Positions 1 to 7,600 of a stretch of 64,000 bases of DNA are shown here, piece by piece. The notes under the pieces were generated by a model. It ran no database searches. It had not been told where the DNA came from and saw only the letters and a program-made list of their open reading frames with translations. The stretch lies in IMG/VR virus record IMGVR_UViG_3300039310_000050, positions 1 to 64,000 of that record. The stretch is one strand, 5' to 3'. Made by a program: the position numbers and the translations under genes. Numbering within the stretch: position 1 is the stretch's first letter; every line of letters starts with the position of its first letter. The DNA is from a virus.

Positions 1-321
1 TTCTCTTTCTGTTAAAACGGTTTCTTCTTCTCGATTGGATCCAAGAGAATGAGAATAAACAGCATTTTTGGAAGCAACCAAAGCACGCCGAAAGGATTCT
101 GATTGATTAAACATTTCACGATAGGCTTTATGCAATAATTTCTGATATTCTGGTCCATCACGCTTATAAGTTTTGCCGTTCCACCAAAGAATTTGTTGTT
201 TTTGCCAAGCTTTATTTCTTTTTTTACCACGAAATTTAGCTGCCCGTCCTACAAGTTTACAAACTTCTATTTGAATATGGATCTTATCAAATTTTAATGA
301 TTGTAATAAGAAAGTGGCCAA
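1..321 (-). CDS. NADAR-like hypothetical protein, partial
   Basis: An open frame runs off the left edge of the window, so the C-terminus is missing. The only possible start after the upstream in-frame TGA is TTG at 319-321, inside the 3' end of the next gene. The protein has KLVGRAAKFRGKKRN, ILWWNGKTYKRDG and a SHSLG...ETVLTERE segment, which recalls the C-terminal half of NADAR/YbiA-type N-glycosidase proteins (inference from memory, not searched). The usual N-terminal half of that family is not encoded upstream in this frame, so this may be a 5'-truncated gene. A 72-residue frame in another phase over the same DNA is a shadow. Confidence 0.45.
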   Translation of the reverse strand, partial: MATFLLQSLKFDKIHIQIEVCKLVGRAAKFRGKKRNKAWQKQQILWWNGKTYKRDGPEYQKLLHKAYREMFNQSESFRRALVASKNAVYSHSLGSNREEETVLTERE

Positions 322-587
322 TCATTATGAGCTAAATCATAACCTTCCAAAAAGAAATGATTTTCCAGTTCTTCCAAATCTTTAAATTCACCTAAAATAT
401 CTTTTTGTCCCGCTTTAAATCCTTGAAGCCTAGCTTCTTTTATAAATCTATCTCCATCCCCACCTTCCATCCATACATATCCAAAATCTGGATGTAAAGC
501 TTGTGTTAATTCATCTTCAATAAGATCTTTACAAAACCAAAAATCAAATTCATGCCATAAATGTTTTAATTTATTCCACATTTTCAT
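294..587 (-). CDS. hypothetical protein, 97 aa
   Basis: An acidic protein rich in Trp, Phe and Tyr, with no motif I recognise. It starts with ATG inside the end of the upstream zinc-ribbon gene (17-nt overlap), so the two are probably translated together from the promoter at 799-827. Its last residues NDWPLSY also occur in gp53, but nothing else is shared. Function unknown. Confidence 0.6.
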   Translation of the reverse strand: MKMWNKLKHLWHEFDFWFCKDLIEDELTQALHPDFGYVWMEGGDGDRFIKEARLQGFKAGQKDILGEFKDLEELENHFFLEGYDLAHNDWPLSYYNH

Positions 588-792
588 CTCTCAAAAATTC
601 CATACTTTGTTTATAAACAGCATAGAATATATCTTTTTTAGGATAGTGGTCATAATCTTTTGGACACCCATAAGCACAACCACCAGTTTCTCCGACTAAA
701 AATCCACATTCTTTACAAATGGGATATTTTATTTCTTTTATAATTATATCTCCTGGAATTGGCCTAGGAGTTTGATTTTTATATTCATCCAC
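571..792 (-). CDS. small zinc-ribbon protein, GTG start
   Basis: A 73-residue protein with four cysteines in CKECG...GGCAYGC order, suggesting a small structural zinc site. The start codon is GTG at 790-792. There is no ribosome binding site because the -10 box of a perfect sigma70 promoter ends only 6 nt upstream. The mRNA should therefore begin at the GTG, the same leaderless arrangement seen at several other promoters in this window. Function unknown. Confidence 0.55.
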   Translation of the reverse strand: MDEYKNQTPRPIPGDIIIKEIKYPICKECGFLVGETGGCAYGCPKDYDHYPKKDIFYAVYKQSMEFLRDENVE

Positions 793-798
793 GATTTT

Positions 799-827
799 AT
801 TATATCATAAAAAGAATAGATTGTCAA
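799..827 (-). promoter_or_regulatory. sigma70-type promoter, leaderless
   Basis: Minus strand TTGACA, 17-nt spacer, TATAAT: a perfect match to consensus. The gap to the GTG of the zinc-ribbon gene is 6 nt. Confidence 0.85.
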
Positions 828-834
828 GTTCTAT

Positions 835-2097
835 TTATGGATAAGCTTTAAAAATTGAATCTTTTACCAATTCTAAATGTGTTACATATTTAGCTTTGTT
901 AATTGTATGACGTACCCCTACAACCAAATATCGATCGGTTAAATAATCTTCTAATTGTAATTGATCTTCAACTAAAGCTTCAGGTGAAGGTAAAGTAACA
1001 GAAACCAAATCTCCTACACGCCGAAGGCTATCTCCAGGAATAGTGACATATAAACGGATATTTTGAAGCTGTTGCATTTGAGATAATCTTGGCTGCATCC
1101 AATCTGCCACATGATTTTCTTGTCCTGGTAAACCAATGGGATATAATTTACATTCACCATATACATTAGTATTAAAATCTGATTTTGAAGTCCATAGATA
1201 AGATAATCCACCTTTTACATTATTAGGTTCAATATGTTGAAAATTTGGATAAGAATTAGGATAATCAAAATCATTAATTCCAAATTGTTTTCTTTGTATA
1301 TCATGCCATATAAGGCGGTTGGTATACATCCCATTTGTAATATTTTCCAATGTATCTAAATTATTTGCAAATTTATAGGATTCTAAAGCTATTTGATCTA
1401 AATCAACTGTTCGTGGTTTATATCCTTCAGGAATATCTTTACGGACATTAGCTGTTTGAAAAATATAATTTTGAACTGGAGGATAAGTATCACAAAGACT
1501 TTCGATTGATTCAAAATTAAAACCATCTACAGTTTGATAATAAACATAATTTGATCCAACATATTTTTGACTATTTGCTCGTGATGCCAAAAAATTTAAA
1601 GTTTTAATAGGAGTCCAATATGGAGGAATAATATGGAAAAGATTCTTTGTTGGTTCAATCGAAATAAAAGAAGAAGAAAGAAAATTGGTTTGAATATCAT
1701 TAGCAATATCAGAAATTAACATCCCTTTATAAGATTTACTTATTCTGGTTTGAGCATTGATAAATTCTATATTATCGATACACCGTAAAATATAAAATTG
1801 TCTTCTTTCTTTTTCTAATTCTCTTGCATCAATTTTATAAACTCTTAAATGTAATTGGATAAAATTTGGGTTTCCTGGTGTTTTAAATGAAAATCTAATC
1901 CATTCATGTCCTGTAATAGGTAAATTTTTAATTGTATTTAATGCATCGTTAATTACAAAATCTGCTGTTATGGAAGAATTAAAAAGGTTTTCATAAACAT
2001 TAATTTCAGTAACCAATAATACTAAATCAATATTATCTCCAGTAATACTTTCCAATACAACTTCTTTTAATTCAAAATCTGTAGCATGTCTGTCCAT
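835..2097 (-). CDS. 27: baseplate hub subunit, gp27-like
   Basis: A 420-residue protein close to the size of T4 gp27 (391). The N-terminus has a beta-rich pattern (LVTEINVYENLFNSS) and the C-terminus VGVRHTINKAKYVTHLELV resembles the terminal strand of gp27-type hub proteins, which form the ring under the tail tube and bind the central spike. It lies directly downstream of gp53 in a baseplate block, with only 1 nt between the genes. The assignment rests on context and end patterns; a related hub or spike protein is possible. Confidence 0.6.
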   Translation of the reverse strand: MDRHATDFELKEVVLESITGDNIDLVLLVTEINVYENLFNSSITADFVINDALNTIKNLPITGHEWIRFSFKTPGNPNFIQLHLRVYKIDARELEKERRQFYILRCIDNIEFINAQTRISKSYKGMLISDIANDIQTNFLSSSFISIEPTKNLFHIIPPYWTPIKTLNFLASRANSQKYVGSNYVYYQTVDGFNFESIESLCDTYPPVQNYIFQTANVRKDIPEGYKPRTVDLDQIALESYKFANNLDTLENITNGMYTNRLIWHDIQRKQFGINDFDYPNSYPNFQHIEPNNVKGGLSYLWTSKSDFNTNVYGECKLYPIGLPGQENHVADWMQPRLSQMQQLQNIRLYVTIPGDSLRRVGDLVSVTLPSPEALVEDQLQLEDYLTDRYLVVGVRHTINKAKYVTHLELVKDSIFKAYP

Positions 2098-2098
2098 A

Positions 2099-2638
2099 TT
2101 ATTGTGATGGAGGAACCATCAATGCATCCAATTCATTTTCGATTATTGTTATATATTGAGGATCCACTAATTGTATATTTTTCTTTTCTTCATTCAAGGT
2201 AGTTTCATAATCATAAGAATAAACTTTTATACTACCTTGTGCAAATGTGGCATTATATGTGGCTAAATCAATCCAAGCACCTAAATTGTCTTCATAATGA
2301 TCTATCGTTGATTGAGCCACTTGGACCGATCCATATTTTTTATTTAAATATGCAATAAATTGGTCATAAGAAAGTGGCCAATCATTCCAAATATCAAAAA
2401 TATTATTTGCAAACATTACTACCCAATAATACATGGAAGATCCATATAATTTTTCAGCAATAATATCTGGTGTTTCTCCTTCTTTAATATGATAAGGATA
2501 AAAAACGATTATATTTTTTCGAACAATCTCAAGAAATTTGGCTCTATGAATAATATCTGTAATAAAACGGACATTTGTTCCAGTATTATCTATATCATAT
2601 ATGGTAGTTGGAAATTTTGAAAAATAGGATGTTGGCAT
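2099..2638 (-). CDS. 53: baseplate wedge protein gp53
   Basis: About 179 residues, against 196 in T4. The central LysM-like part carries VFYPYHIKEGETPDIIAEKLYGS and then YYWVVMFANNIFDIWNDWPLS, typical of the gp53 family, which joins baseplate wedges around the hub. The ATG at 2636-2638 overlaps the stop of the inserted GIY-YIG gene (TAATG), and an AGAGG lies about 9 nt upstream. An earlier ATG at 2647 would leave no room for this ribosome binding site. The homing endonuclease has inserted exactly upstream of this start. Confidence 0.85.
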   Translation of the reverse strand: MPTSYFSKFPTTIYDIDNTGTNVRFITDIIHRAKFLEIVRKNIIVFYPYHIKEGETPDIIAEKLYGSSMYYWVVMFANNIFDIWNDWPLSYDQFIAYLNKKYGSVQVAQSTIDHYEDNLGAWIDLATYNATFAQGSIKVYSYDYETTLNEEKKNIQLVDPQYITIIENELDALMVPPSQ

Positions 2639-3363
2639 TAAATACATACCTCTAATTTTCTTTTACCTAATTTTGTTTGGCGCATTTTTTCAATTGTTTC
2701 TTTTGGCCATTTTTTACCTTTATTCCAAGATGGTTTTCCTTTTTTGGCAAAAGACATCTTTTGCCGAGTTTCCGGAGACATATTTTGAAGGTGATGTATT
2801 CTTTTTTTACGAGTTTCAGGATTTTTCCAAGTCTTTTTAGATCCTTGACCAATTTTCTTTTTCGTTTCTTCTGTCATTTGTAAATGAGAATTTGACATTT
2901 TTTCAATAGATGCTTGAGAATGTTTTTTCCCTTTCATAGGATGTTTTTCTGGATGTTCTTTAAAATATTTCTTCTGGAATTCTGACATTTTCTTTTTAAT
3001 TTCAGGTCGAGACATAGCCAATTTAGTTGCTTGACTTATTTTCTTTTTTATTTTTTCAGACATAGTATATTTTTGCCTGCCAGATCCACCTAAATTCATA
3101 TTATAACCATTATAATAAGTGTTATACTTGGCAATCATTTCAATTTCTAATTTCTTGGCTTCTTCCAAAGTTAAGATATTATCTATAAGGATTTCGTGGT
3201 CCCAAAATTGATAGGGAATTTGTTTGATTGCTTGACTAAATTTCCATTCTTGTTTTAAAGACGATTTTATATGTGCTTTCCAACGATTTTCAATGGTTTG
3301 GCAAGTATAACCAATATAAGCCAAATCATTAATTATATTAGTGTGTTTGTAAATGATATACAT
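2638..3363 (-). CDS. GIY-YIG homing endonuclease with NUMOD3 repeats
   Basis: The N-terminus has YIIYKHTNIINDLAYIGYT, the GIY-YIG catalytic fold of Seg-type endonucleases, with Arg (ENRW) and Glu (EIEMIAKY) in the expected places. The rest is a run of basic NUMOD3-like DNA-binding repeats (SQASIEKMS, TEETKKKIG, SPETRQKMS, PKETIEKMR). It sits between gp48 and gp53, a typical intergenic insertion in T4-like phages. A late promoter TATAAATA lies 5 nt before its ATG, so it is probably a leaderless late mRNA. Confidence 0.9.
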   Translation of the reverse strand: MYIIYKHTNIINDLAYIGYTCQTIENRWKAHIKSSLKQEWKFSQAIKQIPYQFWDHEILIDNILTLEEAKKLEIEMIAKYNTYYNGYNMNLGGSGRQKYTMSEKIKKKISQATKLAMSRPEIKKKMSEFQKKYFKEHPEKHPMKGKKHSQASIEKMSNSHLQMTEETKKKIGQGSKKTWKNPETRKKRIHHLQNMSPETRQKMSFAKKGKPSWNKGKKWPKETIEKMRQTKLGKRKLEVCI

Positions 3364-3368
3364 AAAAG

Positions 3369-3376
3369 TATTTATA
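3369..3376 (-). promoter_or_regulatory. T4-type late promoter (TATAAATA)
   Basis: An exact TATAAATA on the minus strand, 5 nt before the ATG of the GIY-YIG gene. Confidence 0.75.
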
Positions 3377-3408
3377 CATCATATCATAACTTATTGAAAA
3401 TAAAGAAG

Positions 3409-4389
3409 TTAGTAACCCTCATATATACGATTTTTGGTAATAACTTCAAGTTCTTGGAATGTTAATGAAAGATTTGTTTCAACTGCCATACCATTAATAT
3501 TAGTTCCTGGTCTAAATGCTGACCATGCACCCGATGCCATAGGATCAACTGTCATTGATGTAAGAGCACAGGTAGATATTTTATTTAAGAAATTATTTTG
3601 TTTTCCATTACTCCAAAATTCAATATCAAATTCAGAAGGATAAATTAAAAATTTAGCTGTATTTTTATCCGATCTAACCTCTGGAGCAGAATAAAATTTA
3701 AATGCACTAATAATATTTGCAACTGTAAGAGCTTCTTGTTCAGATCTAGGAGTAAATTTAAATTGGAATTGAAAAGTTCTAAATCCAATTCCTCGGAATA
3801 ACATTTCTAAATGAGGATTAATAGCAGTTTTAGTTATAAAAGTTCCAGCTTCTAAAAGTGGAGCATTTAATCCTATATGTTTAGATATTACATCTTCAAG
3901 ATCCTTTACAGCACCTACACCTATTTGAAGACCAAATTCTTCAATTGCTCTTTGTATGGAAGAATTTCCTCCTGCAAGAGCTTTACCTATAGCACCAAAT
4001 TGTCCAAATTCTTGTTGTCCCCAATCTGTTGCATATGTGGTTTGAAAAGAAGGTATATATAAAGCAATTAATGTCGAAACTCTATTAATATTATTTTTAT
4101 TATATGTAGTTGTATTACTATTTGAATTTACCTGTGGTGTTGCAGGATTTCCATTTGAATCTACAGGTGTACCACCATTTGTTGCATATTGTGAACCACT
4201 AACACCTAAAGTTGATTTTATAGTATTAATATAAAATAAAACCATATGTTGTTCTCCAGGATCGCTTGTTAAATCTATTGGATAAGTAAAACTGGATACA
4301 TTATATCCATTTGATTCTAATTTAGCTAAAGGATTAGATGTATTAGGTGGTAAAACTGACCCCGTTGAAGTTGGAATAGATGGCATCAT
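3409..4389 (-). CDS. 48: baseplate tail-tube cap gp48-like
   Basis: A 326-residue protein. The N-terminus reads SFTYPIDLTSDPGEQHMVLF and the C-terminus SLTFQELEVITKNRIYEGY, both characteristic of gp48-like tube-cap proteins of marine T4-like phages. Gp48 sits on the hub and, with gp54, starts tail-tube polymerisation. A Gly/Asn/Thr-rich loop lies around residues 65-100. Start is ATG at 4389 or the adjacent ATG at 4386. A TATAAATA late promoter lies 13 nt upstream, divergent from gp4. Confidence 0.75.
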   Translation of the reverse strand: MMPSIPTSTGSVLPPNTSNPLAKLESNGYNVSSFTYPIDLTSDPGEQHMVLFYINTIKSTLGVSGSQYATNGGTPVDSNGNPATPQVNSNSNTTTYNKNNINRVSTLIALYIPSFQTTYATDWGQQEFGQFGAIGKALAGGNSSIQRAIEEFGLQIGVGAVKDLEDVISKHIGLNAPLLEAGTFITKTAINPHLEMLFRGIGFRTFQFQFKFTPRSEQEALTVANIISAFKFYSAPEVRSDKNTAKFLIYPSEFDIEFWSNGKQNNFLNKISTCALTSMTVDPMASGAWSAFRPGTNINGMAVETNLSLTFQELEVITKNRIYEGY

Positions 4390-4402
4390 ATTGTCTAAAT
4401 AT

Positions 4403-4410
4403 TATTTATA
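4403..4410 (-). promoter_or_regulatory. T4-type late promoter for gp48
   Basis: An exact minus-strand TATAAATA, in the short gap between the divergent gp48 and gp4 genes. Confidence 0.75.
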
Positions 4411-4412
4411 CT

Positions 4413-4847
4413 ATGCCTTATAAAGGAAAATTCACACTTATACATCCTGAAAAATATAAAGGAAACCCACATAATATTATTTATCGTTCTATTTGGGAAC
4501 GAAATTGTATGAGAACTTTTGATTCTAGTTCAAATGTTTTAGCTTGGGCTTCAGAAGAATCATTTATTCCTTATGTATCTCCAGTTGATCAAAAAGTTCA
4601 TAAATATTTTCCTGATTTTCTTGTAAAAGTTTTGGATAAAAATAAACAAGAAAAGAAATATATGATTGAAGTTAAACCATATAAATTTACTCAACCACCT
4701 AAAATTCCTAAAAGAAAAACCAAATCATATTATAATGCGGTAGAAAGATATGCTATAAATTTATCTAAATGGGAAGCCGCCAAAAATTGGTGTATTGCTC
4801 ATGATTATATTTTTAAACTCATGACTGAAACGGAATGCATGAGATAA
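4413..4847 (+). CDS. 4: head completion protein gp4
   Basis: A 144-residue protein that aligns well by eye with T4 gp4 (150): YKGNPHNIIYRSIWERNCMRTFD, ASEESFIPYVSPVD, YFPDFLVKV, MIEVKPYKFTQPPKIPKRKT and LSKWEAAKNWC match the gp4 pattern. D...EVK inside this region is the PD-(D/E)XK-like nuclease core proposed for this family. In T4 it acts late in head maturation before tail joining. The start at 4413 (MPYKGKF) is preferred over upstream ATGs because homology begins there. Confidence 0.9.
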   Translation: MPYKGKFTLIHPEKYKGNPHNIIYRSIWERNCMRTFDSSSNVLAWASEESFIPYVSPVDQKVHKYFPDFLVKVLDKNKQEKKYMIEVKPYKFTQPPKIPKRKTKSYYNAVERYAINLSKWEAAKNWCIAHDYIFKLMTETECMR

Positions 4848-4850
4848 ATA
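4843..4850 (+). promoter_or_regulatory. late promoter-like box (GATAAATA)
   Basis: One mismatch from TATAAATA, overlapping the gp4 stop codon and ending 5 nt before the next ATG. Confidence 0.45.
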
Positions 4851-4855
4851 TCTAT

Positions 4856-5593
4856 ATGGCATATATTTCTATTTTAGATCGTGTTCGTGAAAAACTTCAG
4901 AAAGAACCATTTTCAAATACTCAAGCTGGTTCTATAAAATGGTATAGAAATCAAATTAGAAAATTAAGTGAAAGTCCTACAGGACATTTTTATCGAGGAG
5001 ATACTTTACGTCCTCATTTATTAGCCGATCCTAATAGAAGTACGGAAAATATTTTACCTGGTTTAATGTATTTGTTTTATTATGATCCAAAATATAAAAA
5101 GGTTCTTCCATATTATGATAGATTTCCTTTAGTTTTCCCCATTGATTATAATCGAGAAGGTTTTATAGGATTAAATTTACATTATCTTGGATATAATACT
5201 CGATTAGAACTTTTCCGACAATTAGAATTAATGTCAAATAGAAATCAAAATGATCCACGGGCCCGTATTCAAATAGCATATAGAATGTTAAAAGGTTTTT
5301 CTAGATTTAAAGCTTTTAAACCTTGTTTGAAAAAATATTTATTTCAACATGTAAGATCACATTATGTAAGGATTAATTCACCTGATTGGGAAACTGCATT
5401 ATTTCTTCCAGTTGAACAATTTGTTAAACGGAGCAAAACATTTGTTTGGGCTGATTCAGAAAGAATTATTTCTGGAGAACAGAAAGGGCCGACAGGATTA
5501 CCTAAAACAACAAATATACCACATACTCCAACAGTGACAACCTCTCCGGTTCAAAAAACAGTTAATACAAATGGATTACCACATAAGATATAA
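4856..5593 (+). CDS. T4-like virion protein, unknown role
   Basis: A 245-residue protein with LMYLFYYDPKYKKVLPYYD, RFPLVFPI and GFIGLNLHYLGYNTRLELF, a pattern I associate with a conserved structural protein of marine T4-like phages. It sits between gp4 and the tube-initiator gene. A DNA end-protector role (gp2-like) is conceivable from the neighbourhood but not shown. The start at 4856 has no ribosome binding site; a GATAAATA box ends 5 nt upstream, so it may be a leaderless late gene. An alternative start at 4835 would overlap gp4. Confidence 0.6.
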   Translation: MAYISILDRVREKLQKEPFSNTQAGSIKWYRNQIRKLSESPTGHFYRGDTLRPHLLADPNRSTENILPGLMYLFYYDPKYKKVLPYYDRFPLVFPIDYNREGFIGLNLHYLGYNTRLELFRQLELMSNRNQNDPRARIQIAYRMLKGFSRFKAFKPCLKKYLFQHVRSHYVRINSPDWETALFLPVEQFVKRSKTFVWADSERIISGEQKGPTGLPKTTNIPHTPTVTTSPVQKTVNTNGLPHKI

Positions 5594-5596
5594 ATA
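5589..5596 (+). promoter_or_regulatory. T4-type late promoter (TATAAATA)
   Basis: An exact TATAAATA overlapping the end of the previous gene, 6 nt before the ATG of the gp54-like gene; predicts a leaderless transcript. Confidence 0.75.
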
Positions 5597-5602
5597 TATT
5601 AT

Positions 5603-6403
5603 ATGCCAATCGCTTCCACAATTTCCCAGGTATCATCTTACGTAACTTCATTACTAAGATCTGGTAGTCCTACATCGGGTATTCAAGAAATAATTTCTCA
5701 AATAATGGATGCTGGTGGAGTTTCAAGAACAAATAGATTTTCAGTTCAAATTGTTCCACCAAGAATAGTTTCTAATGTGGCTTCAAATAGTTTATCACCA
5801 CAAGCACAACAAAATATACAAGGATATGCTCAATTACAAGGGCAAAGTCCGCAATCATTAGGAATTGTACAAGATTATTTTACAATAATGGGATTATCTG
5901 CTTCTAATTCTCCTGATAGATTAGATATAATGTGTTGCCGTGTTGAATTACCTGGAAAACAATTTTCTGCTACAGATGCTAAAACATATGGTGCTATTTT
6001 CCAAATGCCTAATGTAGATGTTTATTCTAATATTACATTATATTTTATTGTTGGAAGAGATATGTTTGAGCGAGATTTTTTTGATGCATGGTCTTATACA
6101 ATTCAAGATCCATCATCTTCTGATTTTAATTATGTGAATGAATATGCCACTACGGTTGATATTCTTCAAATGGATGAATATAATAATAGCAATTATGGGG
6201 TAAGATTATTTCAGGCATGGCCTATCAATATTGGAGAATTGAAATTAGAATATGCCGATATGAATTCTTACCATGTTTTACCTGTCACATTTACATATCG
6301 TAAATGGATAAATTTGAAAGTGAATACAGGAACACCAACTAGTATCCAACCAAGAGGGGCCCCTCCAACACCTTTTAGAAATACTATTTCGGTATCCAAA
6401 TAA
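5603..6403 (+). CDS. 54: tail-tube initiator gp54-like (tube fold)
   Basis: 266 residues. After an N-terminal SQIMDAGGVSRTNRFSVQI, the core has CRVELPGKQFSA, YSNITLYFIVGRDMFERDFF, WSYTIQDP and LPVTFTYRKW. These are hallmarks of the tail-tube fold shared by gp19 and gp54. The neighbourhood of baseplate genes favours gp54, which caps the baseplate and starts tube assembly. A second gp19-type tube protein cannot be excluded. Confidence 0.65.
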   Translation: MPIASTISQVSSYVTSLLRSGSPTSGIQEIISQIMDAGGVSRTNRFSVQIVPPRIVSNVASNSLSPQAQQNIQGYAQLQGQSPQSLGIVQDYFTIMGLSASNSPDRLDIMCCRVELPGKQFSATDAKTYGAIFQMPNVDVYSNITLYFIVGRDMFERDFFDAWSYTIQDPSSSDFNYVNEYATTVDILQMDEYNNSNYGVRLFQAWPINIGELKLEYADMNSYHVLPVTFTYRKWINLKVNTGTPTSIQPRGAPPTPFRNTISVSK

Positions 6404-6409
6404 GGAAAT

Positions 6410-7222
6410 ATGAGTCTACCAAAAATTAAATTACCAATACATTCATTAATTCTTCCTTCAACAGGAGAAAAAGTTCTTTTTACTCCTTTTACTGTAAAGG
6501 AAGAAAAATTATTATTACTAGCGGCGGATGATGATGAAGAAGTTCAAATTAGAACTTTACGCCAAATTTTAAATAATTGTATTTTACCAAATGAAGCTGG
6601 TAAAAAAATAAATGTTGAAAAATTACCATTATTTGACCTTGATTATCTTTGGTTAAAAATTCGTCGGTGGTCAGTTGAAGAAATTGTAACTGTACCTTTT
6701 GAATGCCGGCAACCTTTACCAGAAGGGCAAATATTAACCGATTCTGAAGGAAATAAAAGAAATTATTGTGGACAAATAGTAAATGTCCCTATTAATTTAG
6801 ATAAAGTAGAAGTTACAAAAGATCCTACAAATGATCCAAAAATTTCTTTATTAGAAGGAATTACAGTTGTATTATGTTATCCTACAATCGAAACTCTTCA
6901 ACATTTATTAAAAGTAAAAAATGAAAATGATATTGAAGGAAATTTATCTGTTGTGGCTGAATGTATTACTTTAATTTATGATTCTACAGATAATAAAACT
7001 TATGAAAAACAACATTTAGAAAAAACCGAAGTGATTGAATTTTTAGAATCTCTTCCACAATTAGAATTTGTTAAAATTATGAAATTTTTTGAAACTTTAC
7101 CTAAAATTAAAGTAGAAGTTAAATTCCATTGTCCTAGATGTAAACATGAAGCTAATATTGTTATTGAAGGGACTAAAAGTTTTTTAGCCTCGGCCTCAGC
7201 CACGAAACCCTTCCAAACTTAA
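6410..7222 (+). CDS. 26: baseplate hub assembly protein gp26-like
   Basis: 270 residues in the zero frame. The N-terminus LPSTGEKVLFTPFTVKEEKLLLLA and the later FDLDYLWLKIRRWSVEEIV match the gp26 family of T4-like phages. The C-terminal part carries FHCPRCKHEANIVIEG, a zinc-ribbon-like end. A slippery heptamer near codon 258 lets a fraction of ribosomes continue in the -1 frame into the gp51-like tail. Start ATG follows AAGGAAAT, a reasonable ribosome binding site. Confidence 0.8.
   Translation: MSLPKIKLPIHSLILPSTGEKVLFTPFTVKEEKLLLLAADDDEEVQIRTLRQILNNCILPNEAGKKINVEKLPLFDLDYLWLKIRRWSVEEIVTVPFECRQPLPEGQILTDSEGNKRNYCGQIVNVPINLDKVEVTKDPTNDPKISLLEGITVVLCYPTIETLQHLLKVKNENDIEGNLSVVAECITLIYDSTDNKTYEKQHLEKTEVIEFLESLPQLEFVKIMKFFETLPKIKVEVKFHCPRCKHEANIVIEGTKSFLASASATKPFQT
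7180..7186 (+). promoter_or_regulatory. programmed -1 frameshift site (T TTT TTA)
   Basis: Within gp26 the zero-frame codons are AGT TTT TTA, giving the canonical X XXY YYZ heptamer T TTT TTA. The -1 frame is closed by stops until just before this point (last TAA at 7174-7176) and is open from here to 7377. Slippage here replaces the last 11 residues of gp26 with a 63-residue tail. Confidence 0.8.
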
Positions 7223-7377
7223 TATTATGGAATCACGAATTAATGATGCATCAAAAATATTCGTTGACTGAGTTAGAAAATATGATTCCTTGGGAACGTA
7301 AAATATATACAGAATTAGTAATTAAATGGATTAAAGAAGAAAACGAAAGATTGGAGAAAAAATATGGTCCCAGATAA
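7186..7377 (+). CDS. 51: gp51-like -1 frame extension of gp26
   Basis: Read in the -1 frame after T TTT TTA, this encodes 63 residues containing LILWNHELMMHQKYSLTE and LENMIPWERKIYTELVIKW. This pattern belongs to the small gp51-like protein encoded after gp26 in marine T4-like phages. The fusion would be about 322 residues. Independent initiation at ATG 7243 or 7246 (44 residues) is the alternative, but coding-like sequence (SLGLSHETLPN) extends upstream to the slip site, and no strong ribosome binding site precedes 7243. Confidence 0.75.
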   Translation, partial: SLGLSHETLPNLILWNHELMMHQKYSLTELENMIPWERKIYTELVIKWIKEENERLEKKYGPR

Positions 7378-7585
7378 TGAAACTTTAATACCATCTAAAG
7401 ACAATGTTAATTGGATTTATAAGTTTTTTGAAGCATTGAGTTTAAGTGGTGCAATTATTGTAATGTTATTCTCATTAACTGTTTATGGTATTGCTTCTCA
7501 CCAAAAAGAAGTATATCAAAGTTTTGGTACTGCTTTTTGTACCTTTGTAACTGGAAAACAATTAGGAAAAATAGAAGGAAAATAA
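7364..7585 (+). CDS. small single-pass membrane protein
   Basis: 73 residues with one hydrophobic segment (about residues 26-47, LSGAIIVMLFSLTVYGIAS) and short polar ends. The ATG overlaps the end of the gp51 frame by 14 nt. A GGAG 10 nt upstream fits a ribosome binding site. It stands between the hub-assembly gene and the tape-measure-like gene. Function unknown; virion membrane protein or holin-like function are both possible. Confidence 0.65.
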   Translation: MVPDNETLIPSKDNVNWIYKFFEALSLSGAIIVMLFSLTVYGIASHQKEVYQSFGTAFCTFVTGKQLGKIEGK

Positions 7586-7600
7586 TTTAAAGGAAAAGTT

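Noticed and set aside
306-2390. Shared 20-nt sequence (coding NDWPLSY) in the 294 gene and gp53
   Set aside because: Only seven residues match and the surrounding proteins are unrelated; most likely chance.
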